DNA of 50,748 nt from Bacteroidaceae bacterium (GTDB lineage Bacteria > Bacteroidota > Bacteroidia > Bacteroidales > Bacteroidaceae): assembly GCA_017554605.1 (NCBI GenBank), contig JAFZIA010000067.1, forward strand, positions 1-50,748. The letters are read 5' to 3'. Position 1 is the first letter of the stretch. Every line of letters starts with the position of its first letter. Below the pieces are notes generated by a model. That model made no database searches, was not told the DNA's origin, and worked only from the letters and a program-made list of their open reading frames with translations. Of this stretch, positions 13,688 to 21,524 are shown in pieces. A program made the position numbers and the translations under genes.

Positions 13688-14862
13688 TTATAGCACCCCA
13701 CTTGCAGAAACAGGGAATATCTTTCGATAAGGAAACTTCTCTGTTCCTATATACAGCGTATCAAACGCATCGGTGCCGTCGGTGCGGTGTTCAAGCAGGT
13801 TCTCTTCCGTTTCGTCCAGCTTCTCACCGCCTTTGTCCTTGCGGAAACCGTTGCGCCCACGAACAACTCCTGCTGTCTGAATGGCAAGGATAAGGTCATC
13901 GTTGTTCTGACGGTTGAAGAACGGCATAAGCCTCTGCTTGCCGGCAAAGCCTTGATTGATTAAAAGGTACTTTTCATCGTGTCGCATAGGATTGCCAAGA
14001 TAGTCATCTTCCACTTGCCAGCCTCGCTTCTCAAATTCGTGGCATACCACCCAATGAAAATCCTGCTCATTGACGGCATAGTTCGCACCAAGTGCTGTGG
14101 TGTGCATAGTAATTGCAGAAGTCCTCAACAAGTGCCGGGATTTTACGCTCAAACTTCACATAAAAGGATTTTATGATGTTGAGCCTGCGACCTTCGGGCT
14201 GTCCTGCGACTATCCAATTTATGTTTGCATTGTAGTCCATACCAATGCAGATAGGTGCAAGGGGATTAACATCGATGTCGCAGAGTGAAGAGTTGAGAGT
14301 GGAAAGATGAGAGTTGAATTGCTCCCCTCCGCCGGCAAACCGGCACCTCCCCTCGCTTACGAGTGGCGGAGCTATAGAATGTTCTGCTTCGAGCGAGGCA
14401 TAATATTCCTGTGCATATTTGTCGAGGTATTCAAAATCGCTGGCGTTGTACTTATGCCCCTCACGCATTGAGGAGTAGAAGCCGTCCTTCGCTATTCCGA
14501 TCCTCTGACAAAGGATAGAGGTTTGAAATGTCTTTGGCGTAAGGTCGCGCTTCATCTGCTTAATGTAGTTCTCGCCCAATAGCTGCAAGTTCTCTATGCT
14601 GCTGTACTCCTTGTAATAGATTGCAACGGAACGCATCTTGTTGAGGTTCGTATCGAGTGTGCGAAGAAAACTCTTCAGATATTTCGGCACAGCCTTGTCC
14701 TCGCTTTTTAATCTACGCACACGCTCCTTTGTCTTCCATATCTCGTATATGCTGGCCTTGATTGTTTCTATCAGCTCTTCGTCCATTTTCTCTTTGTAGT
14801 GCAAGAACCACGAGTCTTTCTGTGTCTGTGGCATATCGCTCAATATCATTATTGAGTGATTG
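13688..14862 (-). pseudogene. Phage terminase large subunit relic
   Basis: Two frames join to give the C-terminal two-thirds of a Bacteroidales phage terminase. The upstream part (14862 to about 14100) has KTFQTSILCQRIGIAKDGFY and the nuclease-domain strand ICIGMDYNANINWIVAGQPE. After NYYAHH the frame is lost; the rest (about 14110 to 13688) continues ALGANYAVNEQDFHWVVCHE, FEKRGWQVEDDYLG, NDDLILAIQTAGVVRGRNGF and the tail DAFDTLYIGTEKFPYRKIF. The N-terminal ATPase domain with Walker motifs is absent, replaced at about 14863 by the rhuM fragment on the other strand. It is dead prophage DNA. A second copy of its tail sits at 8571-8660. Confidence 0.7.
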
Positions 14863-15190
14863 AAGGATTGTAAAGAATTATTTGAAAGAAGATGAACTGA
14901 AAGTTCTTGATAATCTTGTTTCGGGATATTTCGATTTTGCCGAGATACAAGCAATGAAACGTCGTCCTATGTATATGAGTGACTATATACAGCAGCTTGA
15001 CAATATCCTTTCTTCAACAGGTGAGCCTTTATTGACAAGGGCCGGTAAGGTGAGTCATACCGCAGCAATCTCAAAGGCTGAGAGCGAATATCGTAAATAT
15101 GAGTTACGCACCCTCTCACAGGTAGAACAGGCTTACCTGGGTACCATTAGGCAATTAAGCAAAGAGGCGAAGGAAAAGAACAGGAAGTGA
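14863..15190 (+). pseudogene. RhuM C-terminal fragment
   Basis: The 102-residue frame (ATG 14882) and about 20 bases before it match the C-terminal third of the complete RhuM gene at 19083-20084 nearly residue for residue (FDFAEIQAMKRRPMYMSDYI; SSTGEPLLT; ESEYRKYELRTLS). Homology begins abruptly at about 14863 where the terminase relic begins on the other strand. The N-terminal domain is missing. Differences between the copies are few and mostly silent or conservative, so the two share a fairly recent ancestor. Confidence 0.85.
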
Positions 15191-15273
15191 TAGAGATGTA
15201 GAATTATAAGTAACGGATTTATAAAGGGTTTTGACTATTCATATTACAATAAAAAAGAAAACGAATTAGAAAT

Positions 15274-15714
15274 ATGAAAGACCTCAACTATTACATTAAC
15301 TGTTTCTCATCACTGCACACGATGAAGAAATGTGGGAAACCGGCACCGCATAAGGCATTGTTGCTTTTGTCTGTCATAGACCTTGTTGAGCGTGGCGTCA
15401 TAAGCGATTGTCGAGTTCCTTTGTCCGATGCTTTGATTCAACAGTTCAAGAGCAATACAACGAAGTTACTGGGAGAAAGCATACTGTTTCAGCCTAAGAT
15501 ATCGTACCCCTTCTTTCATATGCGTTCAGAGCCATTTTGGGAGTTGGTTTCTCCAAAAGGCGGCAAGGTTGAGGAAGTTCCGAGCTATTCACTTTCAACA
15601 CTGAAGCAACATATAGCCTATGCCAGGAAAGATAGTGATTTATTTGTGAACACTATCTCTGTCATATTTGACTCACGTACGCGCTCAGACGCATTGCCTG
15701 ACCTGATACAGTGA
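15274..15714 (+). pseudogene. ScoMcrA-type sulfur-binding domain, truncated restriction endonuclease
   Basis: The N-terminal pattern YYINCFSSLHTMKKCGKPAP, HKALLLLSVIDLVERGVI and ESILFQPKISYPFFHMRSEP matches the DNA sulfur-binding domain found at the start of ScoMcrA-like HNH endonucleases, which cut phosphorothioate- or otherwise modified DNA. The frame runs to 15714, but from about 15650 the sequence is the antisense of a prs fragment, so the last 20 or so residues are not original and the HNH nuclease domain is missing. An isolated binding domain could still be expressed, but loss of function is more likely. Domain call is from memory of the family. Confidence 0.6.
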
Positions 15715-15960
15715 GAAGCGATTGCGCGAACCGATTTTGCGCCGTTCTCCATCATAAGGTCTGCTGCCTTTGAGATGGTATCTGCAGTATCAACGATGTC
15801 GTCTACAAGAATTACATTCTTGCCCTGTACATCTCCGATAATCTGCATTGTGTCTATAACGTTTGCCTTGGCACGTGTCTTGTGGCAGAGTACGAGGGGT
15901 ACACCGAGGCTTGCCAAAGGCAAACGGCCTATTTGCGACCACCCGAAAAATGCTCGTGTT
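15645..15960 (-). pseudogene. Ribose-phosphate pyrophosphokinase (prs) internal fragment
   Basis: The stretch LGVPLVLCHKTRAKANVIDT, MQIIGDVQGKNVILVDDIVD, TADTISKAADLMMENGAKSV and RAIASHC is the PRPP-binding, C-terminal half of Prs. Further upstream a different frame gives SGGRK, the expected preceding motif, so there is also a frameshift near 15930. Both the N-terminal half and the last about 60 residues are missing. The normal gene must lie elsewhere. It adjoins the truncated sulfur-binding gene at about 15645-15650. From 15960 to 16100 nothing recognisable is present. Confidence 0.8.
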
Positions 15961-16102
15961 CTGGTCGCACGATATAGTGTCGTATAGGCTGATGTGGGCT
16001 CGTTCAAGGCTTCCTGGCACCTTTGATATGTAATTTTCCTTATGGGGTCCGACGTGTCTTGAATGGACTATAAACAACCCTTGATTCAATCCGAATGATA
16101 AC

Positions 16103-16136
16103 AAAAAAGAGAGCCGTTCAAACGAATGACTCTCTG
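16103..16136 (-). terminator. Terminator, minus strand
   Basis: On the minus strand AGAGAGTCATTC and GAACGGCTCTCT form a stem with mismatches and a GTTT loop, followed by TTTTTT. It ends the repressor-like gene transcript (16201). It resembles the terminator at 32783-32812 in sequence and in its distance from the shared 16-bp repeat. Confidence 0.6.
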
Positions 16137-16159
16137 TAAATCTTGTTGAGTTGCAATAA

Positions 16160-16175
16160 ATTACTTGCTTAATGC
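16160..16175. repeat. 16-bp direct repeat, left copy (possible att)
   Basis: ATTACTTGCTTAATGC here and ATTACTTGCTCAATGC at 32834-32849 are direct repeats with one mismatch, 16.7 kb apart. The right copy is the stop codon and last codons of the GGGtGRT gene (ALSK-stop). Both have a similar AGAGAG-type terminator 18-23 bases to the left. Consistent with attL/attR of an element that inserted at the 3' end of that gene, but no integrase is seen between them. Confidence 0.4.
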
Positions 16176-16200
16176 GTTACGATTGTTGTTCTTGGGTTGG

Positions 16201-16860
16201 CTATACAATGCTTCTGCCTAAATATACTATACGGAATATGCGTATGATTTCCGCTTCTTTAATGATAAAATCGGGGTATCTCTCCTCGTTTAATGATCTG
16301 GCAATATACGCGCCGTTCTCTTCGGGGATGAGCTTGCGGATTATGAGGCCGTTGCTTGTGGTGTCTATTGCGTATATTTTACCAGGGATTGGACTCTCTT
16401 CGCCTTTCTTGTATGCAAGCAATGCAATTTTGTCGCCTACTTTGAACGTGGGAAACATTGCGTCGTCCCGTATTATATGCCACATGTCTATTGGAGTGTC
16501 CAGGACTATGACGTGTGATAGTTCCAGGTTGTCATAGTTGTTCTGGACATATTTGAGTATGTCTGTGTCGGGTCTTCCTGCAATGGTTGTGGGCAGTATT
16601 GGTGCGCGGCTCTCGTCCAGAATTGTGGATTTTTGGTTTTCGACGTTTTCTGACAACATTTCTCCTGTGCCGGTAATGAGCCATATCGTATTCAACTCAG
16701 GAAAAGCGTCGTGAATATTCTTGATTATTCTTGCTCCGGGTGTGCCTTTTAGGTTGCTTAAGTACCTTTTTGACATGTTGCAGGCGTTTTCAAATGCATT
16801 CTTGCTGATGCCTTTGTGGTTGATAAATTCTATAATTCGTTCTTTTATAGCGTGTTTCAT
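16201..16860 (-). CDS. Phage-repressor-like protein, HTH plus S24-type domain without catalytic Ser
   Basis: 219 aa. N-terminal helix-turn-helix (about 1-65; IIEFINHKGISKNAFENACN, MSKRYLSNLKG) and a C-terminal LexA/CI-like S24 fold (about 115-219). In active S24 proteases the nucleophile lies in a G-D/N-S-M-x-P motif; here the same place reads RDDAMFPTFKVGD, so Ser is Ala, while a Lys candidate remains in LIIRKLIP. Self-cleavage is therefore not expected, and it should not be induced by RecA in the usual way. It is likely a repressor from a lost prophage or mobile element. The 45 to 150 bases before its start carry repeated ATATTCTTA half-sites that are good candidates for its own operator. 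Confidence 0.75.
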   Translation of the reverse strand: MKHAIKERIIEFINHKGISKNAFENACNMSKRYLSNLKGTPGARIIKNIHDAFPELNTIWLITGTGEMLSENVENQKSTILDESRAPILPTTIAGRPDTDILKYVQNNYDNLELSHVIVLDTPIDMWHIIRDDAMFPTFKVGDKIALLAYKKGEESPIPGKIYAIDTTSNGLIIRKLIPEENGAYIARSLNEERYPDFIIKEAEIIRIFRIVYLGRSIV

Positions 16861-16903
16861 ATTATGTTGTTTGGAATAAGTCTAAATAAATGTTTTGTAT
16901 GTA

Positions 16904-17011
16904 ATATTCTTATCTAATATTCTTATTAGTTAAGAATATCTTCTTATATTTGCGTTGTATTTGAGCATTTTTGTGAGATACTCTTATGCAAATGTAGAAA
17001 AAATATTCTTA
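16904..17011. promoter_or_regulatory. Operator array of ATATTCTTA half-sites
   Basis: ATATTCTTA is at 16904-16912, 16917-16925 and 17003-17011, a one-mismatch copy is at 16978-16986, and its reverse complement TAAGAATAT is at 16931-16939, making a palindrome with 9-bp arms and a 5-base spacer (16917-16939). The array fills the gap between the divergent repressor-like gene and the sigma factor and overlaps the promoter box at 16945. Probable binding sites for the repressor-like protein; inference from position and symmetry. Confidence 0.6.
16945..16952 (+). promoter_or_regulatory. -7 box inside operator region
   Basis: TATATTTG on the plus strand, just after the 23-bp palindrome, which would cover the -33 region. 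It would give a leader of about 200 bases before the ECF sigma gene. Confidence 0.4.
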
Positions 17012-17152
17012 TTTTATATACTATATTAAAAGATTTATGAAAAAAAGTTGTTTGAAAAGGAAGGCATTGCTAAAGTGCCTGTATTTTGTGAGTGTAGGTG
17101 AAGAGGTTTTACGTAAGATTCCCGACGGAGGATTGTGAATTGTTTGACTATT

Positions 17153-17659
17153 ATGAATGCTGCTGCTTTTAGAAGAGATTTGCTTGAGATGCAATCGGAT
17201 TTGCAAAGATTTGCGTTTAAATTGACTGCCGACAAAGAAGAGGCGAATGATTTGTTGCAGGAGACATCTTTGCGCGCCCTTGAAAATATGGAAAAGTATA
17301 CCCCTGATACCAATTTTAAAGGCTGGGTGTATACAATGATGCGTAATATTTTTATAAACAATTACAGGAAAGTTGTGCGCGACCAGACATTTGTGGATTA
17401 TACTGATAATCTGTATAATATTGACAGTACTCAGTTGACCAAGGATTCCATAACCGAGAATGATTATGACCGTAAAGAACTTTATCGTGTATTGAACTCG
17501 TTGCCCGATAATTACAGGATTCCATTTTATATGTTTGTTTCGGGATACAAATATCGTGAGATTGCCGATAAATTGTCATTGCCTTTAGGAACTGTAAAAA
17601 GTAGAATCTTTTTTACAAGGCGTAGCTTGCAGGAGGAGTTGAAAGATTTTCTTTTATAG
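17153..17659 (+). CDS. ECF-family RNA polymerase sigma factor
   Basis: 168 aa from ATG 17153. A GTG at 17135 is in frame and has GGAGG just before it, but only three bases away; homologous proteins start near MNAAAFRRDLLEMQ, so the ATG is preferred. Region 2 (about 10-75) shows FAFKLTADKEEANDLLQETS and FKGWVYTMMRNIFINNYRK. Region 4 (about 115-165) shows NSLPDNYRIPFYMFVSGYKY followed by REIADKLSLPLGTVKSRIFF. No anti-sigma gene adjoins. This compact kind is common in Bacteroidota, usually one of many paralogues. It is transcribed away from the repressor-like gene, through a 200-300 base leader with a small hairpin (AGGCA...TGCCT, about 17061-17080). Confidence 0.88.
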   Translation: MNAAAFRRDLLEMQSDLQRFAFKLTADKEEANDLLQETSLRALENMEKYTPDTNFKGWVYTMMRNIFINNYRKVVRDQTFVDYTDNLYNIDSTQLTKDSITENDYDRKELYRVLNSLPDNYRIPFYMFVSGYKYREIADKLSLPLGTVKSRIFFTRRSLQEELKDFLL

Positions 17660-17689
17660 GAATGTTGTTGGAAGTGTTGATTTCGACAT

Positions 17690-17724
17690 AAATACAGGGA
17701 ACTCACAGTGAGTTCCCTGTATTT
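17690..17724. terminator. Bidirectional terminator between sigma factor and fic
   Basis: AAATACAGGGAACTCA and TGAGTTCCCTGTATTT are perfect 16-bp arms around CAG. It lies between two convergent genes and has A-rich and T-rich flanks for both directions. Confidence 0.8.
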
Positions 17725-17757
17725 ATGGAAAAGGCTGAACACAGATGATTAAGGACA

Positions 17758-18825
17758 TTACTGCGTTATAAATACTCGCCAGCTACCATCTTTTTCGCTA
17801 CGTTCAACGTATTTTTTGGAAATCAGTTGGTCAAGAAGTTTTTGTATTGCGGTTATGCTTATACCGGTCTCTTCTTTCATATCGGCGAGAGTCAGTGTCG
17901 TATAAGTTTGCATTGCGTGTAGTATCCTGGTGTAATTAGGCGTTCGGAAAGTTATTCGTTCTCCGTCGTACCACCACACATTCTCATCTTTCTCACTTAC
18001 AAACAAGACATCATTATAGACCTCTGTGGCTACAAGGTTATTGAAGTACTTCATAAACGGGCGTATATCTGTTATGCAAGCGTGGGCGCCATCACTCGGT
18101 AATGGGCCAACTTTTATGTCTGTTTGGTGCAACGCTTCCAAATACTCACTCTTTTTGCGACTACGGACAACAATCATTGGATAATCGTGACGCGCCAGAA
18201 TAAAGTTTACCATAAGCCTGGCTATACGACCATTGCCGTCCTCAAATGGGTGAATGCGTATATAGCGGTAGTGAAAAAGTGCCGCCAATTCCACCGGTGA
18301 AAGTTTCCCGTCCTTTTCAGCAGCGTTATACCAATCTACCAGGTCTGCCATAAGGCTTGGAGTCTCCTCGGGCGAAGCATACTCAAAACAGTCGCCATAT
18401 CTTGTAATGACACTATTGGGACGTGTCTTGTATTGACCTGCGTGTATCACATAACTGGTTTGAAAACCGCAGGGTAAGTTGCGATATACAGTATAATCTT
18501 CGCGTAGCAGGGTTTTATGCAGTGTTCTTATGAAATTTTGAGTCAAAGGCATATCTTTGATGGCTGCCTCATCTGTCATCATCCGCAAGCCGACATTGCT
18601 TGCAGTCATCTCTTGCACATCACGAACATCAGCTTCACCGATAACCTTGCCAAATAGTAGCAAAATCTCTGTTTGGCCATAAGTGAGTGTGTTGCCTTCA
18701 ATGTGGTTGCTGTTGTAGTTGAAGTCCACGGTAAAGCGACGGCTAAGCCTGTACTTATCCTTCTCCGACAATGGCTGCAAGCTCTGCCAAGCCGCTAACG
18801 CCTTCTTTATATTGAGATACTTCAT
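17758..18825 (-). CDS. Fic family AMP-transferase with N-terminal inhibitory motif and C-terminal winged helix
   Basis: 355 aa. The catalytic Fic motif is complete: HPFEDGNGR (about residues 198-206), within IRIHPFEDGNGRIARLMVNF. The N-terminal helix carries the self-inhibitory pattern S/T-x-x-x-E-G/N as SNHIEGN (about 39-45), which marks class II Fic proteins; the Glu blocks ATP binding until it is displaced. A C-terminal winged-helix part (about 300-355; LADMKEETGISITAIQKLLD) follows, as in many free-standing Fic regulators. It would transfer AMP to a Ser, Thr or Tyr of an unknown protein. A 38-bp palindrome over its promoter suggests that its own winged helix represses it. No antitoxin gene adjoins, as expected for class II. 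Confidence 0.9.
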   Translation of the reverse strand: MKYLNIKKALAAWQSLQPLSEKDKYRLSRRFTVDFNYNSNHIEGNTLTYGQTEILLLFGKVIGEADVRDVQEMTASNVGLRMMTDEAAIKDMPLTQNFIRTLHKTLLREDYTVYRNLPCGFQTSYVIHAGQYKTRPNSVITRYGDCFEYASPEETPSLMADLVDWYNAAEKDGKLSPVELAALFHYRYIRIHPFEDGNGRIARLMVNFILARHDYPMIVVRSRKKSEYLEALHQTDIKVGPLPSDGAHACITDIRPFMKYFNNLVATEVYNDVLFVSEKDENVWWYDGERITFRTPNYTRILHAMQTYTTLTLADMKEETGISITAIQKLLDQLISKKYVERSEKDGSWRVFITQ

Positions 18826-18852
18826 ACAAATACAGGTTTATATTATGTGCTG

Positions 18853-18905
18853 CAAATATAACAAATGTTTTCAAAAAGGTTGTAATGATACAACCTTTTT
18901 GAAAA
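18853..18905 (-). promoter_or_regulatory. fic promoter and 38-bp palindromic operator
   Basis: On the minus strand TATATTTG (18853-18860) is a -7 box 28 bases before the fic ATG. Directly upstream, TTTTCAAAAAGGTTGTA (18868-18884) and its exact reverse complement (18889-18905) are separated by four bases; this covers the -33 region, the usual place for a repressor. Confidence 0.65.
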
Positions 18906-19019
18906 AAATAATTAGGCGTTTTCACAGAATACACCACGTTTTTGTTGATTATTTCACATAATTACGCTTTTCAAAAGCAAATTACAGTTTGGACAATGCT
19001 ATTACAAAAACACAATAAT

Positions 19020-19062
19020 CCCCAGGACTACCTAATTATACAGGCGGTTCTGGGGAGTTTTT
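19020..19062. terminator. Terminator between rhuM and fic promoter
   Basis: CCCCAG (19020-19025) pairs with CTGGGG (19050-19055), with partial pairing inside, followed by TTTTT on the plus strand and preceded by an A-rich stretch that would serve the minus strand rhuM transcript. Confidence 0.45.
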
Positions 19063-19082
19063 ACTATCTATCAGTATGAACT

Positions 19083-20084
19083 TTATTTGCTTTTGTTTTT
19101 TGCCTCTTTGTTTAATTGCCTAATAGTATCCAAGTAGGCCTGTTCCACCGGCGAGAGGGTGCGTAACTCATATTTGCGATATTCGCTTTCGGCCTTTGAA
19201 ATTGCAGCTGTATGACTAACCTTACCGGAACCAGTCAATAAAGGTTCACCTGTCGATGAAAGGATGTTGTCAAGTTGCTGTATATAATCACTCATATACA
19301 TAGGACGACGCTTCATAGCCTGTATCTCGGCGAAATCGAAATATCCCGAAACAAGGTTATTAAGAATCTTCAGTTCATCTTCCTTCAAATAGTTCTTTGC
19401 AATTCTTACATCTGCAAGTGTAGGGTGTTCTCCTTTGAAAGTGGTTAGTCCCATAAATGGTTGCTCGGCATCTGCACGTTCATAAATAACTTCAGCGGCA
19501 GTGTGTCCGTGTGCAGCAAAATGAAGTTTATTCTGTACTATTTTGAAAAATTCTATCGATAGTTCACTACGTGGGTCGTAATCGACAGCTGTAGCATAAA
19601 GGTCAAGCACTTGACGATATATAACTTTTTCCGATGAACGAATATCCCTTATGCGGTCGAGCAATTCTTTCCAATAGGTTCCACCGCCCAACTGTTTCAG
19701 TCGCTCATCGTCCATTGTAAAGCCCTTGATGATATACTCTTTCAATCGCTCAGTAGCCCATTGACGGAAACGGGTTGCAGTAACCGAACGCACACGATAA
19801 CCAAGCGAAAGAATCATATCTAGGTTGTAATGCGGTATCTCTCTTTCAACACTGCGATTACCCTCCAATCGAACCTGTCGGAATTTCCGACAGGTTGCCT
19901 CTTCTGTCAATTCACCATCCTTATAGATGTGCTTGATATGCTCCACGATGTTTGTACGCGATGTTTGATACAAATCGGACATCTGCTGCTGAGTAAGCCA
20001 CATTGTCTCCTCATTATACACCACATCAAGATGCACCTTGCCATCCTCGCTTTGGTAGATTACTATGTTGTTGTTTTCGGTCAT
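19083..20084 (-). CDS. rhuM: RhuM family protein
   Basis: 333 aa, complete length for the RhuM (virulence protein, PF13310) family. Recognisable parts: N-terminal IVIYQSEDGKVHLDVVYNEE, then TMWLTQQQMSDLYQTSRTNI (a helix-turn-helix-like segment), HYNLDMILSLGYRVRS, QWATERLKEYIIKGFTMDDE, LYATAVDYDPRSE, and the C-terminal FDFAEIQAMKRRPMYMSDYI. The biochemical role is not known; genes of this family lie in defence islands, beside type I/III restriction systems or on mobile elements. A C-terminal fragment of a second copy is at 14863-15190. The 205 bases before the start (20085-20289) are AT-rich and hold no gene. Confidence 0.9.
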   Translation of the reverse strand: MTENNNIVIYQSEDGKVHLDVVYNEETMWLTQQQMSDLYQTSRTNIVEHIKHIYKDGELTEEATCRKFRQVRLEGNRSVEREIPHYNLDMILSLGYRVRSVTATRFRQWATERLKEYIIKGFTMDDERLKQLGGGTYWKELLDRIRDIRSSEKVIYRQVLDLYATAVDYDPRSELSIEFFKIVQNKLHFAAHGHTAAEVIYERADAEQPFMGLTTFKGEHPTLADVRIAKNYLKEDELKILNNLVSGYFDFAEIQAMKRRPMYMSDYIQQLDNILSSTGEPLLTGSGKVSHTAAISKAESEYRKYELRTLSPVEQAYLDTIRQLNKEAKNKSK

Positions 20085-20289
20085 TAGCTTTATTTAGTAT
20101 TAAATATAATGGATATTTAATATATTTGCTGTTAGCAAATTTGCTTCAATATTAACATGCAATAAGCTATAAACAAAACTTTGTGCGATATTTTTATCGT
20201 ATGCAGTGATGAAAAGCAGTTAATGCAGTGGTTAAGATTTTTCATACAAAATATTATCTCTATTTAATACAAGCACCATTCAAAATATA

Positions 20290-20730
20290 TTATAAAACAT
20301 TTTTGCTTCTAAGAATTAAGAATATAAGATAAATAATGCTTGTTATAAATGGAATGCCATAAAAAATGAAAAGTGTTTTTGAAAACATCACCTTTATAAA
20401 AGTTTCTGCTTTTACTATTTTTAAATCTAATTCAAAAAGGCCTGTACCATCATCAGAGTTTCTTTTTACCATCCTTTCAGAATACAAATTCCTAAATCTG
20501 CGTTCTCTTTGAAGAAAGTATGTGTCCAAAATCCAGAAACAAATAAATGGAATTCCTGTCGTAAAAATCAACAATATTATGTCACTGAGATTTTCGCCTT
20601 TAGTTATCGCTGTTACTCCTGCAAAAATGCTTAAGGCCCATCCTTTAACAATAAATGAATTGTGCGCCATTCGCTCAATGCATGACTGAATCAATTCAAT
20701 TTCCTTAAAGATTATATCTTTATCAATCAT
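20290..20730 (-). CDS. Small membrane protein coupled to TIR-like gene (candidate effector)
   Basis: 146 aa. N-terminal helix with IELIQSCIERMAHNSFIVKG, then about four hydrophobic spans: 30-45, 50-70 (LSDIILLIFTTGIPFICFWI), and two closely spaced near 112-140 (MFSKTLFIFYGIPFITSIIY, LIFLIL). I recall the R-M-A-x-N-S-F-x-x-K-G-W pattern from a widespread family of small membrane proteins found next to TIR-like genes, but no function is known to me. Its ATG overlaps the stop of the TIR-like gene by four bases (20727-20730), so the two are probably made together. By analogy with other TIR systems it could form a pore when a nucleotide signal is made. That is inference. Confidence 0.65.
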   Translation of the reverse strand: MIDKDIIFKEIELIQSCIERMAHNSFIVKGWALSIFAGVTAITKGENLSDIILLIFTTGIPFICFWILDTYFLQRERRFRNLYSERMVKRNSDDGTGLFELDLKIVKAETFIKVMFSKTLFIFYGIPFITSIIYLIFLILRSKNVL

Positions 20731-21395
20731 ACTTCCTTACATATATTATAGTTGTCTATATTATTTTGTCTATCTATAGCTTTATTTATATAATAATTTG
20801 GATTAATAATAAAAACATCCCATCTAACGGATTCAATGTAAGAACACTCACCTTGATAATGAAATCTACCACAATGAGAGCAATTAAACCCTTTTGGATG
20901 TTTAATATTAAACATATTATCCTGAATTATTTTAAATAATTTATCTGTATGATGAGTTACAACACCACAATCACTTGTTGTCATAAAATAATCATAGCTA
21001 CCATTTCTATCAGGTAAAACTATTGCTAACATTGCATTTGTATGACTCGTTCTATCATTCCTTGTCGTTTCTTTCAAAGAAAAAGAGACCTCCCATGGAA
21101 TCCATTGACTACGCTCACTTCTAAAAGGTTCTTTCATCCCTGGTGAAATAACAAGCAATGTGACAGAACTATCATATATTCTATCCTTGAGTTTTTCCCA
21201 AATTACGTTTTCAGACAAGCTACTTAAATCTTCACCATCAGATTCACCTTTGTAAATATTATCAGTAGCGTCAAAATAATGTTCAAGTTTATCAACATAA
21301 TCCCTTACTGTTGTTGGATTAAAGATTGAACAGCCTGGAAACTGGCTGACATTAGTATCTGCATATTTATAAGATATAAAAATCTTTTTCCCCAT
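20727..21395 (-). CDS. TIR-like (ThsB/DUF1863-type) protein with Cys-rich insert
   Basis: 222 aa. Begins MGKKIFISYKYADTNV, the first strand of the MTH538 TIR-like group that includes ThsB of Thoeris. The second strand SSVTLLVISPGMKEP and the block SQWIPWEVSFSL follow; E102 in WIPWEV is at the place of the catalytic Glu of TIR NADases. An unusual insert NCSHCGRFHYQGEC (C172, C175, H179, C184) could bind zinc. The end VRWDVFIINPNYYINKAIDR is typical of this group. It probably turns NAD into a signal for the partner membrane protein after phage infection (inference). It is 129 bases downstream of res in the same direction and is much richer in A+T than res. Confidence 0.7.
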   Translation of the reverse strand: MGKKIFISYKYADTNVSQFPGCSIFNPTTVRDYVDKLEHYFDATDNIYKGESDGEDLSSLSENVIWEKLKDRIYDSSVTLLVISPGMKEPFRSERSQWIPWEVSFSLKETTRNDRTSHTNAMLAIVLPDRNGSYDYFMTTSDCGVVTHHTDKLFKIIQDNMFNIKHPKGFNCSHCGRFHYQGECSYIESVRWDVFIINPNYYINKAIDRQNNIDNYNICKEV

Positions 21396-21524
21396 AATAG
21401 TTTAATATGTTATATCGTTGTGTTTGTATTTCTATTTTTTAAACCATCAAAAACATCGTATATTCCCCAAAAAAACAGGAGCGATAATCAAAAAATATCC
21501 GTAGTTTAATAGTTTTGTATAAAG

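Noticed and set aside
13688-17011. Intact prophage
   Set aside because: Only a terminase relic and a repressor-like gene are found; there are no capsid, tail, portal, lysis or integrase genes.
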